From the NCBI GenBank assembly GCA_029251375.1, contig JAQXDL010000031.1, positions 1 to 64,000 on the forward strand: DNA of 64,000 bases, given 5' to 3'. Of the stretch, positions 42,839-51,964 are shown one piece after another. How positions within the stretch are numbered: position 1 is the first letter of the stretch; every line of letters starts with the position of its first letter. Under the pieces are notes generated by a model, which was not told the DNA's origin, did not search any database, and saw only the letters and a list, made by a program, of their open reading frames with translations. The stretch comes from Pseudomonadales bacterium. Lineage in GTDB: Bacteria; Pseudomonadota; Gammaproteobacteria; Pseudomonadales; Azotimanducaceae. A program made the translations under genes and the position numbers.

Positions 42839-43903
42839 CTAAGCCAACATCGCTGAAATCATCTCAGCGGTTACACCAACGGTTGCACCAGCAGCAACAA
42901 TCCCCTGCCAAGACGTCTCATCAATCGGAATACCGTTGACCTCACGATTCGCTTTGGCAATTCGCTCGGGTTCGCCTGGGATCAAGACCGAATCAACATC
43001 TTTCGCTGTTGGCGTTGATTTAATGTATTCGATCAAGGCTTTGGTTTCGGACGTAAAGCTGTCCGTATCACCGATCATCTTTGGGTCAATGATGAATGCC
43101 AGCATGTGGTTAACCACCGTACCTTGACGGATGTTACCGGGCTGAACTGACCATGCACCGGTTAAAGCGCCAGCCAAAACCTCACAAATAAAGGCTAATC
43201 CAAAGCCTTTATGTTTGCCAAAGTGCGTTTGAGAGCCCGCCGGATTCAGCGTGATGACTTTAGGATCGGTGGTCTCGTTACCTTCTGCGTCAATCAAACA
43301 GCCGTCAGGGACATTTAGCCCGCTGTTCAGAGCAACCCGCACCTTACCCGCCGCAATCGCACTGGTTGCCATATCCAGCACAATGGGGTCATCCCCCTCA
43401 ACCGGAATCGCGCAGCAAAAAGGATTTGTGCCGAGTCTTGGCACCGTGCCACCAAAAGGTGATACCTGTGGGTCATGGCCAACCACATTGACATAATGAA
43501 TAGAGATCATGCCCTGTGCAGCAACGCGCTCAGCATGCGCACCTATACGGCCTAGATGATGCGCGTTCTTCAATGCAACAACGGCGATGCCATGCTGCCG
43601 CGCGACGTCTATGCCGATATCCATCGATTCAGGTCCGACGACTTGGCCGAAGCCTAACTTACCGTCAACAACCACAATAGAGCCATTGCTTGAAAGCACT
43701 TCTGCATGGCTGTCTGGCTGACAAAACCCTTTCTTAAGGTTATTGACGTAAATCGGAATCATGCCAACACCGTGCGAGTCGTGTCCCTTCAAATTTGCCT
43801 CGACTAAATGTCCAGCTGTCATGCTGGCTTCTGATGCACCCGCACCCGCGGCAACGCAGATTGCCTCAACAACTTTTGTTAACTTCTCATGATTTACGAT
43901 CAT
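42839..43903 (-). CDS. Ldh-family (malate/L-lactate/ureidoglycolate type) NAD(P)-dependent dehydrogenase
   Basis: About 354 residues from the ATG at 43903, with AAGGAACAG upstream; the frame extends to 43948 without support. PF02615 signatures: N-terminal helical part with LVEANLKGHDSHGVGMIP (His-Gly-Val catalytic region), the VDGKLGFGQVVG strand, GRIGAHAERVA, GTVPRLGTNPFCCAIP, and KGFGLAFICEVLAGALTGA towards the end. Members reduce 2-oxo acids such as oxaloacetate or 2,3-diketogulonate. Which one cannot be said. Divergent from the TesB gene with an inverted repeat between them. Confidence 0.87.
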   Translation of the reverse strand: MIVNHEKLTKVVEAICVAAGAGASEASMTAGHLVEANLKGHDSHGVGMIPIYVNNLKKGFCQPDSHAEVLSSNGSIVVVDGKLGFGQVVGPESMDIGIDVARQHGIAVVALKNAHHLGRIGAHAERVAAQGMISIHYVNVVGHDPQVSPFGGTVPRLGTNPFCCAIPVEGDDPIVLDMATSAIAAGKVRVALNSGLNVPDGCLIDAEGNETTDPKVITLNPAGSQTHFGKHKGFGLAFICEVLAGALTGAWSVQPGNIRQGTVVNHMLAFIIDPKMIGDTDSFTSETKALIEYIKSTPTAKDVDSVLIPGEPERIAKANREVNGIPIDETSWQGIVAAGATVGVTAEMISAMLA

Positions 43904-43966
43904 TACTGTTCCTTGACGTCCTAAATAAATTTGTATTGATAACTGCACCGATCACGCTGAGACTCG

Positions 43967-43987
43967 ATGATTGCCCTGACCAATCAT
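43967..43987. promoter_or_regulatory. Inverted repeat, candidate operator
   Basis: Arms ATGATTG and CAATCAT, each 7 bases and perfect, stand apart by 7 bases between the divergent Ldh-family and TesB genes. About 64 bases before the first start and 200 before the second. Purely structural evidence; it may be chance. Confidence 0.3.
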
Positions 43988-44189
43988 TACGCCTTCGCAG
44001 CTTATGATTGCGAGCCTATCTTGGCTAACTTGCTTTGCCTAGATACTGACAGCGCAGGCGACTAGTCAATCATATTAAATTACTCTACAGTCTGCGATTC
44101 TTATGAAGCTGCTTATAAAAACATATTAAACCTGATGAGAATACAAACCAGCAGCTTTAAACCTCAATATCTAAGACTAAAGATAGCGT

Positions 44190-45053
44190 ATGAAACCTGA
44201 ACTCAAAGACCTGCTCGATTTACTTGATTTGGAACAAATTGAGGTCAACATGTTCCGTGGCGTGAGTCCGGACGAAGGCTGGCAGCGCGTCTTTGGTGGT
44301 CAGGTAATCGGTCAGGCCCTTGTCGCCGCCTCTCGAACGGTCGAGGACGTGACGCGCACAGCACATTCGCTACACGGCTATTTCCTACGCCCTGGTGATA
44401 CCACCATTCCGATTGTCTACAACGTAGATCGAATTCGTGATGGCAGAAGTTTTACAACCCGCCGTGTCGTCGCCGTACAACGAGGTAAAGCGATCTTCAG
44501 CATGTCAGTTTCGTTCCAAGTAGCGGAACAAGGCCTCGAACATCAGTTCGATATGCCCAAGGTCAAAGGTCCCGAAGAATGTCCGAGCGAGAAAGACCTG
44601 CGGGAAAAATTTATCAAAGATTTGCCGGAAGACGTCCGTGAACGCATGAATAAGCCACGACCGATAGAAATGCGTTTTGTTGAACCGATTAACGAATTCA
44701 ATCCAGCACCAAGTGATCCAGAGCAGCATATTTGGATAAAAACAGTCGATAAAATGCCGGAAGATGTTCGGCTAAATCAATGTCTGTTGGCCTACGCATC
44801 TGACATGACCTTGATTGATACCAGCTATCGCCCGCACGGTATTGGCTGGGGAAACGAAAAGTTTCAAGTCGCCAGTCTTGACCATGCGATGTGGTTTCAC
44901 AAACCCTTTACCACAGATCAGTGGTTACTCTATCAGCAAGACAGCCCCAATTCCGGCGGCGGTCGCGGCTTTAGTCGCGGCGCTATTTACACCCAGGAAG
45001 GTGACTTAATCGCCTCGGTTGCCCAGGAAGGTCTGATTCGGTTGCACGACTGA
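44190..45053 (+). CDS. tesB: Acyl-CoA thioesterase II (TesB)
   Basis: 287 residues, the normal size of TesB. Double-hotdog fold with typical parts: FRGVSPDEGWQRVFGGQVIGQAL at the start, HSLHGYFLRPGDTTIPI, RDGRSFTTRRVVAVQRGKAIFSM, then LAYASDMTLIDTSYRPHG with the catalytic Asp and SLDHAMWFHKPF with a His near it. TesB hydrolyses medium- and long-chain acyl-CoA to the free acid, which balances CoA during fatty acid use. Sits upstream of a small monooxygenase-like gene, 48 bases away, so both may be one transcript. Confidence 0.9.
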   Translation: MKPELKDLLDLLDLEQIEVNMFRGVSPDEGWQRVFGGQVIGQALVAASRTVEDVTRTAHSLHGYFLRPGDTTIPIVYNVDRIRDGRSFTTRRVVAVQRGKAIFSMSVSFQVAEQGLEHQFDMPKVKGPEECPSEKDLREKFIKDLPEDVRERMNKPRPIEMRFVEPINEFNPAPSDPEQHIWIKTVDKMPEDVRLNQCLLAYASDMTLIDTSYRPHGIGWGNEKFQVASLDHAMWFHKPFTTDQWLLYQQDSPNSGGGRGFSRGAIYTQEGDLIASVAQEGLIRLHD

Positions 45054-45101
45054 TCGTCATATTGCGTTTTATCGATAAATAACAAAAAGGAAAGTGCTTC
45101 C

Positions 45102-45389
45102 GTGATCTATAACAATGTTATTTTAACCTTAAAGGATGTCAATGACGCCCAAGTAGTGGCAGCCGACTTAATCTTGTTGGCAACCGCGTCTTTAATTGAA
45201 CCCGGCTGCCATCGCTTCGAAGTCCATCATTCTCAAAGTGATCGAAAGGTATTCTTTTTAATTGAACAATGGCAATCACAACAAATGCTGGACTTGCATC
45301 GCGAGGCTGACGCGTTTCAGAGCATCTATATTACCAGAGTGATCCCGTTGGTTGACCGACGGCCTCACCCTAGCGATCTCATTACTTGA
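45102..45389 (+). CDS. Antibiotic-biosynthesis-monooxygenase-like (ABM) small protein
   Basis: 95 residues with a beta-alpha-beta layout: first strand NNVILTLKD, helix around AADLILLATASLIEPGCHRFEVHHS, then FFLIEQWQSQQMLDLHREADAF, which is the typical ABM/YgiN pattern with E-x-W and a final His-x-x-x-x-x-F. The family includes quinol monooxygenases and haem-degrading proteins, but many are uncharacterised. Start GTG at 45102 with AAAAGGAAA before it. Placed after tesB on the same strand. Confidence 0.75.
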   Translation: MIYNNVILTLKDVNDAQVVAADLILLATASLIEPGCHRFEVHHSQSDRKVFFLIEQWQSQQMLDLHREADAFQSIYITRVIPLVDRRPHPSDLIT

Positions 45390-45459
45390 GCCCGGCTAAC
45401 ATCAATGCACCGATGTACCGATGTACCGAATCATTTTAAACTCAGATTCATAACTAACT

Positions 45460-46017
45460 ATGATACATCCGCCCCATCAAGTTCTGATTAAATTCTGCCT
45501 GCTGTGCCTGCTATTGGTTGCCTATTTTGGCTACCTGACCTATGAATTCGACATAGTCACGGGCGGCATTGCGGCACTGATTACCTGGAGTTTTTTCGTG
45601 CTTTGTACACCGATCGCGGATGCAGGTTTTCTACTCGATTTTCCAGTGCGGCTTTTGTTCGGTATCCGTATGGTGGTTTCAGAAATTGTTGTCTGGGCCG
45701 TCGCGATATCAATCAATGTGGTCGCTCTGGCTTACTTCGCCGACTACTACGAAACCACCTTCATCACAAAATTAATGAAAGTGATTTTAACAACCCCATT
45801 TCCTTACTGGAGCGTCATTGTACTTTCCGGTTTCGGTACCTTTTTATCGATTCGGTTCGGCGATGAATTGATGGATGTGTTTAGTCATAAAGATCGTTAC
45901 TTCTACCTTCGCCACCATTTCAAACATGAACTTGTGCTATTTGTCTTCTTCATCGTTGTACTATTCAGCTACTATGAAATCATGACAAGTTTAGGGATTT
46001 CGCTAGACTCCAACTAA
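45460..46017 (+). CDS. Four-helix membrane protein, function unknown
   Basis: 185 residues with four hydrophobic segments (about 9-27, 33-55, 68-90, 100-122) and a fifth near the end (150-172). No catalytic motif; Asp, His and Lys residues in GDELMDVFSHKDRYFYLRHHFKHE form a charged loop. I do not recognise the family. The ATG lies 70 bases after the ABM-like gene. Convergent with the TPR gene, 5 bases apart. Confidence 0.7.
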   Translation: MIHPPHQVLIKFCLLCLLLVAYFGYLTYEFDIVTGGIAALITWSFFVLCTPIADAGFLLDFPVRLLFGIRMVVSEIVVWAVAISINVVALAYFADYYETTFITKLMKVILTTPFPYWSVIVLSGFGTFLSIRFGDELMDVFSHKDRYFYLRHHFKHELVLFVFFIVVLFSYYEIMTSLGISLDSN

Positions 46018-46022
46018 ATGTC

Positions 46023-47699
46023 TTATTTGTTTCGACAATAGCAGGATGCTCTAACCGGCACTTCAGCGCGCGCTAGGGCCTGGTCAAGCAACAACTGAAC
46101 ATGCACAAGCTCTTGGCTCTCGCCACGCTTGCTGAGGCACTCGCTGAGCCCATGTAAGGACCAGATATTTTTAGGATGTTGGCAAGGTCTCGCCAATGTG
46201 TCATTCAAGCCCAAATCAGCCCGATAGATTTCTTCAGCCTCGGCATGTTGTCCCTGCTCCAGCAACAGCGCCGCAAGTGCATGTCGCGGCGGTTGCATCC
46301 AGCCCCAAGGCTCATCGTAATGCAGATTGTCGCTATAGTTAGCAGCCGCCCTTAGATGATCAAGACCCGCTTCGTGATCGCCGGATTTGTACAGCCGCTC
46401 CCCTGCTGCCATTTGTTGGGCAATGCCCAATACATCTTCGGCAGGGTTGTTAAACATGAAGCGGGTTTCTTGAACGGCCTCTTTCGCTTTTAGAAACTCA
46501 TCGTACTCTGCCGTCGCTGCATCATGTTGATCGGTATTAGCAAAGGCAATCACTCGCCCATACCGTAACAAGGCTGTACTAAAACTAAACAGTTCGGCGT
46601 CTTTTTGAAACTCTTCTGCAAGTATTTCCTGCCACATACCAAATCGCACCATGACATGTAGTTTCATGCCCCAAAAGGCTTCGAAAAAGTCAGGCATAAA
46701 CGCAACTACCGGCTCGGGTAACAGTTGCTGCAGCTCCATCGCAGCATCTAACGCCACCTGCTTCTGCGCCAGAAACATGGCACCGTATGCAACGAAGTGA
46801 ACATTATGAATACGATAAACCGTATAAAAATTACCCGGCCCGCGCATCGCCGTAAAGGGTTGGTCAGCCAATGCAGCTCGCTGATTTCTGGAAATCACAT
46901 TTTGGTAGTCGCCGCATAGCACATCAATATGTGTCGCCATGTGCAACAGATGACCGGACGCAGGTACAAGATTCGATAAATTATCACCGTGGGGCAGCGC
47001 CAGTTCGGGTGTTGGTGACATTTCCATCAAGTGAATATACAAATGCAACAGTCCCGGATGCTGCCAAGCGCCGGACTGGGAACTAAAGGCGCCCTCAAGC
47101 ATTTCTCTGGCTTCAACGGTTGATGCCCCATCGGCAGGCTGCTTGGTTTCTAGATTCCACAATGCCCAGGGTGTCCGGCCCATCAAAGACTCGACGCAGA
47201 TAGCCATTACATCAAGATTGTCTGGGTACTGTTGATACACCTTACGCATCTCGCTGGCGAAATTTTCGTTAAAGGGCTCATAGTCTTCAATTTCAGCATT
47301 ATCCGGATAACGAACGGCCACTGCGGCTAACATGGCTTGAGCAAGGGCATTGTCTGTCTTAATGACAGACCCTTTAGCAATTGCATCCTGAGCAATGGCA
47401 AGACAGGTTTTTTTCTCTTGGTAGGGAAACATGTCCCAAACCTTGTTGTAGTTTGGGCCGATTGCGAAGGCGATACCCCAATATGCCATAACGCTTTGAG
47501 GGTCTGCAGCAACGGCTTTGTTAAAACAAATAACGGCTTCTTCATGATTAAAGCCATAGAGCCAATTGATACCTCGATCAAACCAAGTCTGTGCCTCAAC
47601 AGAGGAAGAGGAAATATCACAATGATGCTGACCAAGGTCAAAGTTGTATTGGGCTTCTAATTCAACTGCTGATTGTTCTTGTCCTTGTGCTTCAGACAT
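46023..47699 (-). CDS. TPR-repeat protein, cytoplasmic
   Basis: 558 residues without a signal peptide. Starts with the FDLGQHHCDISSSSVEAQTWFDRGINWLYGFNHEEAVICF part, then TPR-like helical pairs through the chain (AVICFNKAVAADPQSVMAYWGIAFAIG, LLLEQGQHAEAEEIYRADL). Conserved-looking His clusters such as HLLHMATHIDVLCGDY near the middle may bind metal. This layout is that of a widespread family of unknown function. Near the end QHPKNIWSLHGLSECL is typical. The upstream gap holds a REP-type palindrome. Confidence 0.75.
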   Translation of the reverse strand: MSEAQGQEQSAVELEAQYNFDLGQHHCDISSSSVEAQTWFDRGINWLYGFNHEEAVICFNKAVAADPQSVMAYWGIAFAIGPNYNKVWDMFPYQEKKTCLAIAQDAIAKGSVIKTDNALAQAMLAAVAVRYPDNAEIEDYEPFNENFASEMRKVYQQYPDNLDVMAICVESLMGRTPWALWNLETKQPADGASTVEAREMLEGAFSSQSGAWQHPGLLHLYIHLMEMSPTPELALPHGDNLSNLVPASGHLLHMATHIDVLCGDYQNVISRNQRAALADQPFTAMRGPGNFYTVYRIHNVHFVAYGAMFLAQKQVALDAAMELQQLLPEPVVAFMPDFFEAFWGMKLHVMVRFGMWQEILAEEFQKDAELFSFSTALLRYGRVIAFANTDQHDAATAEYDEFLKAKEAVQETRFMFNNPAEDVLGIAQQMAAGERLYKSGDHEAGLDHLRAAANYSDNLHYDEPWGWMQPPRHALAALLLEQGQHAEAEEIYRADLGLNDTLARPCQHPKNIWSLHGLSECLSKRGESQELVHVQLLLDQALARAEVPVRASCYCRNK

Positions 47700-47733
47700 A
47701 TCTATTCACCCTAAGTTTGCAATAGCCTATCAA

Positions 47734-47749
47734 ACCCCAAATTTGGGGT
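47734..47749. repeat. REP/RAYT-type palindrome with GGGGTCAGAGTAAA tail
   Basis: ACCCCAAATTTGGGGT is a perfect 16-base palindrome. It continues into CAGAGTAAAGGGACAGATT. From memory, GGGGTCAGAGTAAA and GGGACAGATT are common around REP-associated tyrosine transposases (RAYT) in gammaproteobacteria. No transposase gene is next to it, so this is a solitary element. Confidence 0.55.
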
Positions 47750-47860
47750 CAGAGTAAAGGGACAGATTCACGCCGCGCAGCAATTGGACAGAGACCCGTC
47801 ACATCCGTATTTCATAAAAGTTTTATCGTGCTGCAGATTTTAGAGCATCGCAAAGTAAGG

Positions 47861-49039
47861 CTATTTGACCCCCGCCACCCTATCCGCTAGCTGAAAATTT
47901 GCTTCATCAAAGTCCTCAGCAAGATGCCTTTGTAAAACAGCCTTACCTTCGCTTCGTGTTTCGAGAGAGTTGCCAAATACCGACTCAAAAAAACTCAACA
48001 TGCCAATTTGGGTAATCATGTGCTGCCGACCAGGATGTCCTGACGCTGGCGGTTTTGGTTCCGCACAAAGCTTCGGCGCGTTGGGATCGGCGACGATACC
48101 GTCTGCCTCGGATAACAAGTCCGTGAAGACTTCATCAGTCTCTGGGTCAACGCTTGCGAGCACCGCTGCGCAGGCGATGAAATCAGAGTTGTGGAAAAAC
48201 CTTAAAACAGGCTCTGCCATATTTACAAAACCTATGTGGTTACCCCCCACTATCGTCAACAAACTTCCATTGGTGACACGTTCGGGAATAACAGCCGCAT
48301 TGCTATTGTGAAGAATAAGCCTGTCAGCGCTACCCGCAATCATCAAGAAGGGAATCGTGACGCCACTTTGATCGTAGAATTTTTTACTCAAAAATTCCGA
48401 TGGTCCAGCAATAGAGACTGCAGCTTTTACGCGGGGCTCGCGCAGACGTGGGTGATAAGAGGTCAATGACGTCGTCAGTCCACCCAATGAAAGTCCCATT
48501 AGACCGATGCGGTTCGAGTCTATCTCACCTTCGAAGGGTTTATCGCTGTCGCTTAGCGCGAGTACAGAATCGATAAGAAAGGTTATGTCTTCTGGCTGAT
48601 TCGACACATCATTAGCATTCGCGCCACCCGGCGCTGCACCACTCGTTAGGGGATAATTCGCCGCCAAAACAACATAGCCATGACTGGCAAGTTGCGCCAA
48701 CAAATACTTCGTTTCATCCCGTGACGACGTAAAACCGTGGGAATACACGATCAATGGGTATGGGCCACCCGCGTTCTTGGGGTACCAGATGGCAGACGGC
48801 AAAGATCTGTGTGGTGCACCAGCAAACTCCCCATTGGCATCCGTCGCGCGTGAACTGTCGACAAATAGCATTTCCGCTTGTTGTGGCTGGTACGGACCCT
48901 CAGCAAGCCACTTGGCGCTTGGTGAGTCTCGCGCTGGCTGCTGCGGTGCCGTGAATTGAACACCTATTACGATAGCCACGACCAGTACTAGGGTCGTCAC
49001 CAACAAACCGAAGGACAACTTTTTGAGCATTTCAAGCAC
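47861..49039 (-). CDS. Alpha/beta hydrolase with N-terminal signal anchor
   Basis: 392 residues. N-terminal hydrophobic helix (9-28) after MLEMLKKLS. The alpha/beta hydrolase core follows: YPLIVYSHGFTSSR with the oxyanion part, nucleophile elbow GLMGLSLGGLTT (about 180), an Asp in MIAGSADRLI and a His in VGGNHIGF. This layout, with a late lid and the final part RPHP-like PPASGHPGRQHM, fits dienelactone-hydrolase/chlorophyllase or platelet-activating-factor-acetylhydrolase-like enzymes. Probably an exported esterase. Its 5' gap contains an inverted repeat and 13-bp repeats. Confidence 0.82.
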   Translation of the reverse strand: MLEMLKKLSFGLLVTTLVLVVAIVIGVQFTAPQQPARDSPSAKWLAEGPYQPQQAEMLFVDSSRATDANGEFAGAPHRSLPSAIWYPKNAGGPYPLIVYSHGFTSSRDETKYLLAQLASHGYVVLAANYPLTSGAAPGGANANDVSNQPEDITFLIDSVLALSDSDKPFEGEIDSNRIGLMGLSLGGLTTSLTSYHPRLREPRVKAAVSIAGPSEFLSKKFYDQSGVTIPFLMIAGSADRLILHNSNAAVIPERVTNGSLLTIVGGNHIGFVNMAEPVLRFFHNSDFIACAAVLASVDPETDEVFTDLLSEADGIVADPNAPKLCAEPKPPASGHPGRQHMITQIGMLSFFESVFGNSLETRSEGKAVLQRHLAEDFDEANFQLADRVAGVK

Positions 49040-49140
49040 CTGGAAACAGGATCGGAGTTTTGCACCAGAATAAACCTACAAGAGGCACCATTTCAACATT
49101 GAATCATTTTGTGAACTCGCGCCCTTGATTACAAACTACA

Positions 49141-49157
49141 ATCAGAAAAATTCTGAT
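49141..49157. promoter_or_regulatory. Inverted repeat, candidate operator
   Basis: ATCAGAAAAATTCTGAT has 7-base perfect arms around AAA, about 100 bases before the esterase start. It could be the site of a dimeric regulator. Evidence is structural only. Confidence 0.35.
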
Positions 49158-49250
49158 CCGAAAATTTTCAAACGATGCGCTTGTGTTGAGCAAGCATTCA
49201 TTTTGATGATCACTATTGTTCAATTGAAAATACTAAGTTCAAACTATTTC

Positions 49251-49315
49251 TGACATAGTGAGCGGACATAGTGGGCTGACTCGGTGGGCTGACATAGTGG
49301 ACTGACATAGTGGGC
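49251..49315. repeat. 13-bp direct repeat, five units
   Basis: Five units of TGACATAGTGGGC type follow one another, with one or two changes per unit. They stand about 110 bases before the permease start. They may be only a slippage product. Confidence 0.75.
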
Positions 49316-49427
49316 AAAGCTCGCCGTGGTAAACCTAATCAGATAAACAAGTGGCCACATTAAAATCCGTCGCGTCCACTGACTTATTTATTCTTTAACA
49401 CACAAACCATTGCATGATGGTCGGAGA

Positions 49428-50783
49428 ATGACAGCTTTGAATAACAACTCACTCAAACGCGTACTATCAGGTTGGGATGTGTTTTTCATCGCGGTCGGAC
49501 AGATCATTGGCGCGGGCGTCATCGCCCTCACTGGTATCGCCATTGGCATGACGGGCCCGTCGGTGATTTTCGCTTACCTGCTGTCAGCAGTATTAGTGCT
49601 AATCGTCACAATTTTAATCATGATGGCAGGCAGTGTTTTGCCTGCGGTAGGTGCCTATTATGCGTGGTGCTCACGTTTAAGTGGCGGCTGGATCGGCACC
49701 ATAGTGTTGGGCATGATTCTGTTGGCGAGCGTATCCTTGAGTCTGTATGGCAGCTCTTTCGGACTCTATCTCAACCCTCTGTTTCCCATACTCTCGGTCA
49801 ACCAATGGGGCGTGTTGGTGATCGTGTTACTGTTCTTGGCAAATTTGTTTGGCTTGCACCTCGCCGCAAAAGTTCAGGTCGGTTTAGTCGCAGTACTGGT
49901 TTCTGCCCTCGCCATCTATGCGGGCTTTGCGATACCAAAAGTTGATCAAGCATTACTGACTCCCTGGTTGCCGCAGGGTGTCGTGGGTTTTGTCACTGCT
50001 GTATTCTTACTAAAGTTTGCGACCGGCGGGGCCTATATGATTGTTGGTCTCAGCGGCGAGATGAAGAATCCAAGGCGTGTAATTCCAATTGTAATGACAA
50101 CGGCAACGATCGCCGTTGCCGCTATCTATTCGATTGTCGCTTTGGCGAGCGTTGGCGTCGTCCCATGGCACGAGATGATTAACCAACCCCTTACCGTGGC
50201 TGGTCAGCAATTTCTGCCGGGTTGGGCGATGACCTACTTTTTGGTGGGTGGCGCAGGATTAGCTATCTGTACGACGCTCAATTCTCAGTTCATTCAGCTA
50301 CCTCGAACCTTCATCGTTGCAAGTTGGGATCGTTTGATTCCAACAAGGCTTGGCCGCCTCAACCGTTACGGTGCACCCCACTACATCTTGGGCATCATGC
50401 TGATCATTGGCGTAGTGCCTTTAATGGTTGGTCTCGATATTGGTGATATTGCACGCGCGGCAACAATTTCAGCCAGCCTACCGTCTATCTTTGTCTATTG
50501 GTCGCTGACACGCATCCACACGCGCTATCCAGAACAATATGCTAAGTCGATGTTCAATATGAAGCCGGTGTGGATTTGGAGCCTGTTCATATTTTCAGAA
50601 CTGTCGACCTTCGTGGGTATTTACTTTTTGTCGAGAGATCTGTCGTCCACCGTGATTTGGAGTCTGGTGATATGGACGATCGTTGCTATCGCCTATTACC
50701 CTATACGCCGATATTTTCTTGCCAAACAAGGTTTTGACCTAGACGCAGCCACAACTAACGACAGTTTGTTTCACCACAATTAG
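49428..50783 (+). CDS. APC-superfamily amino acid permease
   Basis: About 451 residues with twelve hydrophobic segments. The first helix has the discontinuous substrate-binding motif IGAGVIALTGIAIGMTGPS (about 22-40), and helix 6 the FATGGAYMIVGLSGEM pattern, both typical of the LeuT-fold APC family. The ATG at 49428 keeps a short polar start ending LKRVLSGWDVFFIAVGQ; the GGAG is only two bases before it, so a TTG at 49410 may be used instead. Transports an amino acid or amine; the substrate cannot be told. Convergent with the next alpha/beta hydrolase gene. Confidence 0.85.
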   Translation: MTALNNNSLKRVLSGWDVFFIAVGQIIGAGVIALTGIAIGMTGPSVIFAYLLSAVLVLIVTILIMMAGSVLPAVGAYYAWCSRLSGGWIGTIVLGMILLASVSLSLYGSSFGLYLNPLFPILSVNQWGVLVIVLLFLANLFGLHLAAKVQVGLVAVLVSALAIYAGFAIPKVDQALLTPWLPQGVVGFVTAVFLLKFATGGAYMIVGLSGEMKNPRRVIPIVMTTATIAVAAIYSIVALASVGVVPWHEMINQPLTVAGQQFLPGWAMTYFLVGGAGLAICTTLNSQFIQLPRTFIVASWDRLIPTRLGRLNRYGAPHYILGIMLIIGVVPLMVGLDIGDIARAATISASLPSIFVYWSLTRIHTRYPEQYAKSMFNMKPVWIWSLFIFSELSTFVGIYFLSRDLSSTVIWSLVIWTIVAIAYYPIRRYFLAKQGFDLDAATTNDSLFHHN

Positions 50784-50809
50784 GCCGACAGTCGACTGCG
50801 ACTGCAAGA

Positions 50810-51865
50810 CTATTCCACAGGCGTATACTTTCTAACGAAAGGTAATAACTCATCGAGAACCGGACCGAGCGTCGGTGCAATAACAAAAGTTGAGTTCTGC
50901 AGCAGCGTCGTTGCTGCTCTAGAATTGACAATCGGGTGCAAAAAATCTCTCTCCGCGCCGTGATGCAGTATCAACGTCGCGGGCACGGTTAGGGATGCCA
51001 GTTGTTCGTCGGTCATGCCCAACGTTGTTTTTGCATGATAAGAGGCCAAGTGCTCGCCTGTGCGTTTCATCGCCGCTAGAAAATCTTCGACGTCTTGTTC
51101 CAAGAAAGTCTTTTGAAGCTCTGGACTGTTGCGTTCCAGATAGGCTGCCCACAGAGGCGTTTTGGCAACCGCCTGCATCGACGTGAGGCTTTCATCTTTT
51201 AGGTAATCCAGATAGTACTCTTTCGACAAACGCTCGGCCGCTATTGGCCCGCCGGTTAAAGGAGATATAACCAGCGCGGCAACCTGTTCTGGATAACGTT
51301 CAGCAAGAATCATATTTGATCGAGAACCGGATGACATGCCGTAAAGGGTTGCTGGGCCAACCCCAAGGCGTTGCAGCAGTACATGTAGATCTTCTGCCTC
51401 TTCAATTGATAACGGCTCGCTGCCAAACGATACCTCCGAGCGACCCATGTTGCGACGATCCCAAATGATCACCTTAAGATTACTGTCAGCAGCAGCAACA
51501 TTGCGCGCAAAACCACGGAAGCCGTTAATCTCGCCCATCCCGCCCGGGGTGACAATCAGCGGAATGTTTGCTTCAGGGTTGTAGATTTCAACGTACAAAG
51601 TCATGTCACGTTCAGGTCTTAAATCGACTCTTCGCACCTCGGTCGGAACGTGTTCCGCTCCTCCTTGCGGCAACGCATTAAAATACAGCGGGAAATAGGG
51701 GTTATTCGCCGCGCCACGGAACAGCGTCGAATCTGGATTATAGTCTGGGTCGTTCACATCAATTTCATCTGGTTCATGTTGATCCGCATACGCGCTGGCG
51801 ATAACGATCAGCGCAGCAAACAATCCAGTTATCAATTTTGCAGAGGTTCTGGCGAGTCTTTTCAT
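50810..51865 (-). CDS. Exported alpha/beta hydrolase
   Basis: About 351 residues. Signal peptide: basic start MKRLARTSAK then a hydrophobic core and IASAYADQ cleavage region. Hydrolase core: PLIVTPGGMGEINGF, IIWDRRNMGRSE, nucleophile elbow YGMSSGSRSNMI (Ser at about 174), and LILHHGAERDFLHP with an Asp and a His part. The ATG at 51865 was chosen over 51877 since it begins the signal peptide. Probably a periplasmic esterase or epoxide-hydrolase-like enzyme. The acid in the active site is uncertain. Confidence 0.8.
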   Translation of the reverse strand: MKRLARTSAKLITGLFAALIVIASAYADQHEPDEIDVNDPDYNPDSTLFRGAANNPYFPLYFNALPQGGAEHVPTEVRRVDLRPERDMTLYVEIYNPEANIPLIVTPGGMGEINGFRGFARNVAAADSNLKVIIWDRRNMGRSEVSFGSEPLSIEEAEDLHVLLQRLGVGPATLYGMSSGSRSNMILAERYPEQVAALVISPLTGGPIAAERLSKEYYLDYLKDESLTSMQAVAKTPLWAAYLERNSPELQKTFLEQDVEDFLAAMKRTGEHLASYHAKTTLGMTDEQLASLTVPATLILHHGAERDFLHPIVNSRAATTLLQNSTFVIAPTLGPVLDELLPFVRKYTPVE

Positions 51866-51964
51866 TGCGGATTCCATAGTCCGAGGATTAAATAAATATC
51901 AGTAATGACAACAATCAGATGGCTGAAACCACCAGGCACGACTGTCCGGGCTTGCTAAAAAAAG

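Larger units (their letters stand above)
49040..49427. other. Intergenic region with inverted repeat and 13-bp repeats
   Basis: 388 bases between the divergent esterase and permease genes. It contains the ATCAGAAAAATTCTGAT inverted repeat and five 13-base direct repeats listed separately. No coding pattern is seen. Promoters for both genes must lie here. Confidence 0.5.

Noticed and set aside
49251-49315. Repeat array that might be taken for a small CRISPR
   Set aside because: The units are contiguous 13-mers without spacers, and no cas genes are seen.
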